A DNA stretch of 64,000 bases from Kibdelosporangium sp040675465 (GTDB taxonomy: Bacteria > Actinomycetota > Actinomycetes > Mycobacteriales > Pseudonocardiaceae). How positions within the stretch are numbered: position 1 is the stretch's first letter; each line of letters starts with the position of its first letter. The stretch spans positions 1,116,001 to 1,180,000 of the forward strand of contig NZ_JBFAPA010000001.1 of NCBI RefSeq assembly GCF_040675465.1, in the 5' to 3' direction. Under the pieces are notes generated by a model, which saw nothing but the letters and a program-made list of their open reading frames with translations, searched no databases and was not told the origin of the DNA. The position numbers were made by a program, and so were the translations under genes. Positions 35,939 through 41,371 of this stretch are shown in pieces.

Positions 35939-36688
35939 GTGCCTTCCGCAACCCCGACCCCCACCGGCACCGCCGAGGCGCACCTGCTGGACCTGGAACT
36001 CGCCGATCCGCCCAGGCCCGCGCTGGCGGCCGTCGTCGACCCGCTGCTCGACTCCGAGGCCGATGACCTGCCCGGATCCCATGGTGAGCATCTCCTCCAG
36101 TGTGCGTACGGTACCCGTGACCGGGCCAAGAAGTTCTACGAGAACCAGCTGCTCGACCATCTCAACGAGGCGATGATCGAGTTCATCGGCCGGATGGAGA
36201 TGGCGTTCGTCGCCACCGCCGACGCCTCCGGTGAGTGCGACTCGACCTTCCGCGCCGGCCCGCCGGGCTTCCTGCGCGTGCTCGACTCGCGGCACATCGC
36301 CTACCCCGAGTACCGCGGCAACGGCGTGCTCGCCAGCCTCGGCAACATCAGCGAGAACCCGCACCTGGCCATCCTCATGGTCGACTTCGTCCGGGACCTG
36401 ATCGGCCTGCACGTCAACGGCAAGGCGCGGGTGCTTGAGGACGCCGAGATACGCGAGCAGTATCCGGACGTGCCGGCCGAGCACGACCGCGGCCGGACCC
36501 CGGAGCGCTGGGTGGTGGTGCAGGTCGAGGAGGCCTACATCCACTGCCGCAAACACATTCCCCGGCTGCAGCCGGTCGAACGCACCCGCGACTGGGGCAC
36601 CGACGACGTGAAGCGCAAAGGTGGTGACTACTTTGGCGCGAAGGGCACGCCACGCCCGTGGACAGGAGTGGTGCAGACTTCTGGGTAG
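35939..36688 (+). CDS. PNPOx-like flavoprotein
   Basis: A 249-residue protein of the pyridoxamine 5'-phosphate oxidase-related split-barrel family, usually FMN- or F420-binding. Family signals are IEFIGRMEMAFVATADASGECDST, the barrel strand GPPGFLRVLDSRHIAYPEYRGNG and LGNISENPHLAILMVDFV. The C-terminal part AYIHCRKHIPRLQPVERTRDW is typical of the subgroup often annotated as pyridoxamine oxidase-like with unknown substrate. GTG at 35939 is the start. A MarR regulator begins inside its stop codon, and the flavohaemoglobin gene is divergent, so a nitrosative or redox stress role is plausible but inferred. Confidence 0.8.
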   Translation: MPSATPTPTGTAEAHLLDLELADPPRPALAAVVDPLLDSEADDLPGSHGEHLLQCAYGTRDRAKKFYENQLLDHLNEAMIEFIGRMEMAFVATADASGECDSTFRAGPPGFLRVLDSRHIAYPEYRGNGVLASLGNISENPHLAILMVDFVRDLIGLHVNGKARVLEDAEIREQYPDVPAEHDRGRTPERWVVVQVEEAYIHCRKHIPRLQPVERTRDWGTDDVKRKGGDYFGAKGTPRPWTGVVQTSG

Positions 36689-37140
36689 TGAGTACGACCC
36701 ATCCCTCCGGCGACCGTGAGACCGCGGCCCACGACCTCGAACGTGAGCTGTCGGTGCTGTTCGGCCGCGCCCGCAGCGTCTCGCTGAGCCTCGCCGCCCA
36801 GATCCACCCGGGCCTGGACGCGGCCTGCTACGCGATGCTGCTGCACCTCGGCGACATCTCGCCAGTGCGCGCGGCGGACGTGGTCGAGCGCACCGGCCTG
36901 GATAAGTCGACCGTCAGCAGGCAGATCGCCCGGCTGGAGGAACTCGGCCTGGTCGAACGGGTCGCCGACCCCACCGACGGGCGGGCCCGGCAGGTCCAGC
37001 TGACCGACGTCGGCACCGCCCGGCTGGACAAGGTGCGGACCGACCGCCGGGCCAGACTCCGCGCGATCTTCGAAGGCTGGTCGACGGAGGACATCACGTC
37101 GTTCTCGGCACTGCTCGCGAAGCTCAACCACGACCTCTGA
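36688..37140 (+). CDS. MarR-family regulator
   Basis: A 150-residue winged-helix repressor. The core is YAMLLHLGDISPVRAADVVE, RTGLDKSTVSRQIARLEELG, then LVERVADPTDGRARQVQLTDVG, with the wing at DPTDGRA. GTG at 36688 shares one base with the TAG of the PNPOx-like gene, so it is translated with it. It may regulate that gene and the divergent flavohaemoglobin gene; MarR proteins often sense oxidants or aromatic ligands. No reactive cysteine is prominent. Confidence 0.9.
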   Translation: MSTTHPSGDRETAAHDLERELSVLFGRARSVSLSLAAQIHPGLDAACYAMLLHLGDISPVRAADVVERTGLDKSTVSRQIARLEELGLVERVADPTDGRARQVQLTDVGTARLDKVRTDRRARLRAIFEGWSTEDITSFSALLAKLNHDL

Positions 37141-37146
37141 CCGGAT

Positions 37147-37165
37147 ATAGTTGTCATCAGCAACC
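37147..37165 (+). promoter_or_regulatory. Possible MarR operator
   Basis: ATAGTTGTCATCAGCAACC contains GTTG and CAAC arms 7 bases apart, with the flanks partly symmetric. It lies between the two MarR genes, about 20 bases before the second start. MarR-type sites have this look; which of the two regulators would bind it is not known. Confidence 0.4.
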
Positions 37166-37184
37166 AAACGGTGGAGGTAGGGCG

Positions 37185-37631
37185 ATGAAGCCGACCGCCG
37201 AACACTACGTCGCGATGCTCCGGCAGATCCGCTCGCTCGTCGAGGTCCAGCACGCGGTGACCATGCGCAACTGGCAGGACTCCCGCCTCCAGCCGGGCGC
37301 GGGCAAGCTGCTCGCGCTGCTGTCGGCCACCGGCGAGACCCGCGTGTCCGACCTGGCCGACCAACGGTTCGTGGATGCCTCGGTGGTCAGCCGCCAGGCC
37401 GCGCAACTGGAGAAACTCGGCCTGATCGAACGCCGCCGCGCCCCGGAGGACGGCCGCGTGGCCCTGCTGCGCGTCACCCCCGAAGGTGAGCGCGTCCTGG
37501 AAGAGTGGCGCCAAACTCAAGTCGACCTCCTAGCCAAAGCCCTGCACGGCTGGGACGCCGACAAACTGACGGCCGCCACAACCTTCCTCGCCGAGATCAA
37601 CGAGGACTTCCGCACCAGCCTCTTCGACTGA
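37185..37631 (+). CDS. MarR-family regulator
   Basis: A 148-residue MarR-type protein. LQPGAGKLLALLSATGETRV is followed by the DNA-binding helices SDLADQRFVDASVVSRQAAQ and the wing RRRAPEDGRVALLRVTPEG. It is distinct in sequence from the MarR gene just upstream (36688-37140), so the two are not a recent duplication. ATG at 37185 follows GTGGAGGTAGGGCG. A 45-base gap separates it from the first MarR gene, holding a possible operator. It ends ahead of a 600-base region without genes. Targets beyond its own promoter are not evident. Confidence 0.9.
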   Translation: MKPTAEHYVAMLRQIRSLVEVQHAVTMRNWQDSRLQPGAGKLLALLSATGETRVSDLADQRFVDASVVSRQAAQLEKLGLIERRRAPEDGRVALLRVTPEGERVLEEWRQTQVDLLAKALHGWDADKLTAATTFLAEINEDFRTSLFD

Positions 37632-37720
37632 CCCCACCCCGGACAACCACCCACCCCTCACCTGTGGACAACCCGCACCCCTGTGGACAACCACCCCCAC
37701 CCACACCCTCGCGCCCCCGA

Positions 37721-37793
37721 TTCCGTCTCCCCTCCATGAGATCGTGAAATCAGGGGTTCCCCCTGGGAGGGGACCCTCGTCGCGGCGTGGGCG
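37721..37793 (+). repeat. Long inverted repeat, left arm
   Basis: This 73-base stretch is repeated in opposite orientation at 41069-41140. The best block, AGGGGACCCTCG, TCGCGGCGTGGGCG (37768-37793), is identical in both. GTGAAAT, GGGG, TCCCCC and TTCxGTCxCCCCTCC also match. Small internal palindromes such as GGGGTTCCCC suggest hairpins. It brackets three leftward genes. Confidence 0.75.
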
Positions 37794-38197
37794 CAGCCAG
37801 CCGCAACGATGGTGGGTCGGCCAGGCACAGGAGCCGCAATTGTGGTGGGTCCCGGCCAGGCGCAGCGTGCTGATCGCGAGGTTGCGCAGCGAGGCTATGA
37901 CTCTGAGGCGGTGCCGGTGCGCACCCGGAAGGCGTCTTCGTGATCGCCGGTAAGCCGCAACGGTGATGGGTCAGACAGATGAGCCGCGTCCCGGGCGCCC
38001 GTTCGGCGCAGCGGGCGGGGATCGGCGATGTGGCGCTTCGCCAGGTAGACCACCTGGTGTCCAGTCACATGAGCGACCGGCACAGTTCCTTGATCAGGAA
38101 CTGCGGGCCCTCCTCGCGGAGAGCCCGCAACGTGGCCGTGATGAGTGCCCCGAGCCGGACGCCGCCCGCGGGTGGATTCTGTTGGCATATAAAGGAA

Positions 38198-38221
38198 ATG
38201 CCCCCGGCGGTCCGGGGGCAT
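38198..38221 (-). terminator. Terminator of the scramblase-like gene
   Basis: ATGCCCCCGG (38198-38207) pairs perfectly with CCGGGGGCAT (38212-38221) around a 4-base loop. On the minus strand it is followed by TTTCCTTTATATG, a T-rich tail. It lies 7 bases after the end of the gene at 38229. Confidence 0.85.
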
Positions 38222-38228
38222 CGGTGGC

Positions 38229-39032
38229 TCAGCCGAATCCTCGGTCGTCCTGTTTCAGTGCTGTGTCCACCGTCAGTGCCGAGGCGACGACGAGGCTGAT
38301 CAGCGGGTTCTGCAGCTGCCGGTGGATCTGCACCACGTAGTTGTCGGCCGTGGTGAACATGGTCTTGGCGAAGCCCTCCCAGGTCTTGGTGATCCGGGCG
38401 ATCTCCTGGCCGGTGTGGTCGTGGATCATGAAGTTCCACGCCCGCCAGTTCTCCGCCTGGATGCCGCCGACCTGCTGGCCGTTGACCACGAAGGCGAACC
38501 TGATCTTGCCGATCATGTTCTCCTGCACGATCTCGCCGATCTGGTGGCCGTTGGGCTGCTCGACGATGATCCGCGACTTCATCAGCTTGGCCGGGCGGGT
38601 CAGCCGCAGCACCGTGCTGCCCATGGTGTCGCGCACCTCCAGCCGGTGCGTCATGAACTGGTCCCAGCTGGAGAGGAACCGAACCGCCTTCTTCAGCGCG
38701 CTCTGCCCGACCTCGGCGACCGAGCCGATCTGCTGCCCGGCCTGGTTGAACACCGAGTACTCGTTGGCCATCTCGATGAGCTTGACCTTCTGGTTCACCA
38801 CCAGCACCGGCTCGGTGAACAGCGTGCCGCCGCCACCGGAGACCGGGCCGACCCCGGCTTTCTGCTGCACCTGTTGCTGGACGCGGGACGGGTCGTGCTG
38901 CCGCCCGACGTTCACCTCCCAGGCGCTGCCATCACCGGCCTGCTGGGTCGCTTGTGTCCATTGTGTACCGTCCCACCAGCGCAGGACGCGGGACCCTGGC
39001 TGCTCGGGATACCACCCCGGCGGCTGGTTCAC
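38229..39032 (-). CDS. DUF2510 plus phospholipid scramblase-like protein
   Basis: A 267-residue protein. Residues 1-30 form a DUF2510 motif (PPGWYPEQPG, then RVLRWWDGTQWTQ), common at the N-terminus of actinobacterial membrane-associated proteins. Residues about 70-255 match the scramblase/LURP-one barrel (FTEPVLVVNQKVKLIEMANEY, then VFNQAGQQIGSV and the repeated GEIVQENMIGKIRFAF). Family members bind membranes or lipids; true scrambling activity in bacteria is not established. One hydrophobic helix near the end (NPLISLVVASALTVDTAL) could sit in the membrane. A strong terminator follows. It is one of three leftward genes bracketed by the inverted repeat. Confidence 0.8.
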   Translation of the reverse strand: MNQPPGWYPEQPGSRVLRWWDGTQWTQATQQAGDGSAWEVNVGRQHDPSRVQQQVQQKAGVGPVSGGGGTLFTEPVLVVNQKVKLIEMANEYSVFNQAGQQIGSVAEVGQSALKKAVRFLSSWDQFMTHRLEVRDTMGSTVLRLTRPAKLMKSRIIVEQPNGHQIGEIVQENMIGKIRFAFVVNGQQVGGIQAENWRAWNFMIHDHTGQEIARITKTWEGFAKTMFTTADNYVVQIHRQLQNPLISLVVASALTVDTALKQDDRGFG

Positions 39033-39051
39033 GGTTGATCAGTCCTTCCCC

Positions 39052-39819
39052 TCACGTTCGGTCCCGGCCGCCACGGCTCTCCAGGCGGCGCGACAGACCG
39101 ACTGGGAGCAACTTAGTCAACCCGACCACGAATTTGTAAGGAGCACCCGGAATGGACCGGATCCGGCCCCTGGCCAGGTCCGCGAGGCAGTCGGCGACCA
39201 CCCGGTCGGCCTGCAGCCACAGCCGGTCGGGGATCGTCGTGGTGTCATCACCGGCGCGAGCGTGGAACTCGGTCCGCGTGAACCCGGGGCACAACGCCAT
39301 CACCCGCACGCCGGTGTCCTTCAGCTGCACGGCGAGACCTTCGGAAAACGCCGTCACCCAAGCCTTGCTGGCGCTGTAGGTGGGCCCGGTCCCAGGGAAG
39401 AACCCCGCGATGCTGGACACGTTCACGACCGCACCGCGACCGCGCGCGATCATCCCGGGCAGCGCCGCGTGAGTCAGCCGCAGCACGCTCGTGACGTTCA
39501 CATCCAGCTGTTGCTGTAGCCAGCCGACTTCGACGGCCTCGAACCGCCCACGCGTGCCGAACCCCGCGTTGTTCACCAGTAGGTCGACGGGGTCCGCCTG
39601 CAACCGCCGCTCCACCACCGCCCGACCCTCCACAGTGGACAGGTCAGCTGGTATGCACTCGGTATGCACGTTGTATACCGCTTGTATTTCGGCGGCGACC
39701 TCCGCCAGCCGCGACTCGGTGCGGGCGATGAGCACAACGTCATGGCCATCGGCCGCGAGCCTGCGCACGAAGGCCGCGCCGATTCCCGCGGTGGCGCCGG
39801 TGACAAGGGAGGTGGGCAT
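39052..39819 (-). CDS. Short-chain dehydrogenase/reductase
   Basis: A 255-residue classical SDR. The cofactor loop is TGATAGIGAAF near residues 6-16, the NNAG motif is LLVNNAGFGTRG, and the catalytic set is seen as NVSSIAGFF (Ser) and YSASKAWVTAF (Tyr and Lys). The Arg in LIARTESRLAEVA after the second strand favours NADPH. Similar proteins reduce short- to medium-chain or lipid ketones. ATG at 39819 is preferred over a TTG three codons earlier. It lies 19 bases before the scramblase-like gene and may be in one transcript with it. The substrate is unknown. Confidence 0.9.
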   Translation of the reverse strand: MPTSLVTGATAGIGAAFVRRLAADGHDVVLIARTESRLAEVAAEIQAVYNVHTECIPADLSTVEGRAVVERRLQADPVDLLVNNAGFGTRGRFEAVEVGWLQQQLDVNVTSVLRLTHAALPGMIARGRGAVVNVSSIAGFFPGTGPTYSASKAWVTAFSEGLAVQLKDTGVRVMALCPGFTRTEFHARAGDDTTTIPDRLWLQADRVVADCLADLARGRIRSIPGAPYKFVVGLTKLLPVGLSRRLESRGGRDRT

Positions 39820-39849
39820 GACCGCCAACCTAGCTGGCGGCGTGAACTG

Positions 39850-40542
39850 CTACGACTGGCCGTGGCGGCCCGGGGGCAACTGGACCGTGCCGTCGGTGGA
39901 GGGCTCATCGTCGTCGAACGGGTCGATGACATCCGCGACCTCACCCAGACCACGCAGCAGGCGCTCCAACCGCGACGGGTTCGAGTTCACCGGCGCCGCG
40001 GCCAGTACCCACCCGTCCTCGATCCAGGCGACCATGATGTCCGCGCCCAGCTCCTCGGACGCGTCCACCAGGTCGGGAGTGATCAGTGCACGAGCCTTGG
40101 CCAGGTCGGACACGAACGCGTACCGCTGGCCGACCGGGCCGAGCAGTTCGGGCATGTGCTCCTGCTCGAACGGCACGCTCGGCAGCCACAGCTCGATCAC
40201 GACCGGGTGCTTCCGGCGGCACTGGACCGCGGCGATCACCGCACTGACCCGGCCCCCGTTGTCCAGGTCGAACACATAGACGCGGCGCCGCCCATCCGCC
40301 GTGAACGTGGACCCGGCGACGACATCGTTCGCGGTCCCACCCTCGTAGTAGGCGATCGCGCCACCCTGCCACTGGGTGGGCAGCACGTTGTCGGTCTCGG
40401 TGAACTGCCATCCGCGCAGCGCCGCCCACCTGCGCCGCTCACGGTTGCGTGACGTACGGACGGCACGGTCGCGAGCGAGCAGAGCGACGCCGCCGACGGC
40501 CGCGACGGCGGCTACGGCGAACCAGACCCATGACGGACCCAC
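39850..40542 (-). CDS. Single-span membrane protein of unknown function
   Basis: A 230-residue protein with one N-terminal membrane helix (WVWFAVAAVAAVGGVALLA) and then a positively charged stretch, so the remainder is cytosolic. The soluble part contains WAALRGWQFTETDNVLP, YVFDLDNGGRVSAVIAAV and AWIEDGWVLAAAPVNSNPS. It looks like a widely held actinobacterial family, but I cannot name a function. ATG at 40542 starts 30 bases upstream of the SDR gene's coding end region, in the same direction, so the three genes 39850-40542, 39052-39819 and 38229-39032 may be one operon. Confidence 0.7.
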   Translation of the reverse strand: MGPSWVWFAVAAVAAVGGVALLARDRAVRTSRNRERRRWAALRGWQFTETDNVLPTQWQGGAIAYYEGGTANDVVAGSTFTADGRRRVYVFDLDNGGRVSAVIAAVQCRRKHPVVIELWLPSVPFEQEHMPELLGPVGQRYAFVSDLAKARALITPDLVDASEELGADIMVAWIEDGWVLAAAPVNSNPSRLERLLRGLGEVADVIDPFDDDEPSTDGTVQLPPGRHGQS

Positions 40543-40790
40543 CCAATGAGGGTAGCGGTCGAGGCCGCGAACCGGAGATCACGGCCCCCGCGCGTCTCCC
40601 CCGAACCCACACAACCCCCAAGCCACGACACCCCAGCCCCACCCGGTCACTCGCAGTGCCCACCCACCCACCTCTACAACCATGACCCAAACTGGCCACC
40701 ACCCGGCCGTTCGCCCCGGGGACTCACCCCCGCCCAACCCCCGGACCGGTCCCACCCCCACATCGCGCCCTGCCCACCCCGGCCCTCACC

Positions 40791-40906
40791 CCCAATCTGG
40801 CCTTACCCCACCCAACCCGGCCCTGCCCGCCCTGGCCTTCACCCCGCCCACCCTGCCCTCACCCCGCCCAATCCGGCCTCACGCCACCCAACCCGGCCCC
40901 GCCCAC
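40791..40906. repeat. Degenerate 20-bp tandem repeat
   Basis: Units close to CCCAACCCGGCCTTCACCCC start at 40791, 40811, 40847, 40867 and 40887, with one 16-base step in between. Copies differ at 2-5 positions. The surrounding 300 bases are equally C-rich but less regular. Confidence 0.65.
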
Positions 40907-41068
40907 CCCCGACCAGTCCGCCGCCACATCGCACCCCGCCAACCCCGCCCAACCTCAACTCCGCCCAATCCCGCTCCGCGCCCAACCCCGGCCAGGCCCA
41001 ACCCCGGCCCCGGCCCTGCCAATCCCGCCCCGCGCCCAACCGCGGCCGATCCGCCCCGCATCGCACCC

Positions 41069-41140
41069 CGCCCACGCCGCGACGAGGGTCCCCTCCTGGG
41101 GGATCCCCGAATTTCACGCTACTGGGGAGGGGCGACAGAA
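41069..41140 (-). repeat. Long inverted repeat, right arm
   Basis: The reverse complement of this stretch matches 37721-37793: TTCTGTCGCCCCTCC against TTCCGTCTCCCCTCC, then GTGAAAT, GGGG, TCCCCC, and an identical 26-base block ending GCGGCGTGGGCG. One base is inserted or lost beside the GGA run. No direct target duplication was recognised outside either arm. Confidence 0.75.
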
Positions 41141-41323
41141 GGAGAGCTGTGGGGATGAGTTATCCACAGGGGTTCGGGCCGGATGGGAGTTGAGGTGAGC
41201 GCCGCTGTGGGGCTGGCCTGGTCTTAGAGGCGGAGTGGGCCTGAGGAAGCGTGAAAACGCTCGGCGTGTGTCCTGCGAAGCGACGGCAACGGAGACGGTC
41301 GCGATGCCAGGTGAGCGTGAAGA

Positions 41324-41350
41324 CACCGCGGCCTGGGGTTGGCCGCGGTG
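41324..41350 (-). terminator. Terminator of the NRPS gene
   Basis: CACCGCGGCC (41324-41333) pairs perfectly with GGCCGCGGTG (41341-41350) around a 7-base loop. It lies 22 bases downstream of the leftward NRPS stop. The T tract is weak. Confidence 0.65.
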
Positions 41351-41371
41351 CCGGGTGAACGGGTGGGTGGG

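Larger units (their letters stand above)
37632..38228. other. 600-bp gap with DnaA-box 9-mers and repeats
   Basis: No convincing gene. Two exact TGTGGACAA (complement TTGTCCACA) 9-mers lie at 37663-37671 and 37682-37690, 19 bases apart. Next come one arm of a long inverted repeat (37721-37793) and a short repeat of the form AGCCGCAANNGTGGTGGGTC, starting near 37799, 37832 and, degenerate, 37953. A terminator for the leftward gene lies at 38198-38221. Small frames here have no recognisable product. Confidence 0.6.
40543..41371. other. 830-bp C-rich gap
   Basis: No gene is credible here; open frames are Pro/Arg/His low-complexity. Contents: a C-rich strand bias, a 20-bp degenerate tandem repeat at 40791-40906, the right arm of the long inverted repeat (41069-41140), an exact TTATCCACA at 41160-41168 and a terminator hairpin at 41324-41350. 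Confidence 0.7.

Noticed and set aside
37895..38221. 108-residue minus frame in the gap after the MarR genes
   Set aside because: No recognisable motif, overlaps the terminator of the next gene, and no ribosome site.
39648..39680. TGGTATGC and GTATACC near-matches to the GntR palindrome
   Set aside because: They are within the SDR coding sequence, none is symmetric over 10 bases, and the location is unrelated to the catabolic block.
40546..41193. Plus-strand 215-residue Pro-rich open frame
   Set aside because: Low-complexity translation of the C-rich repeat; no domain or ribosome site.
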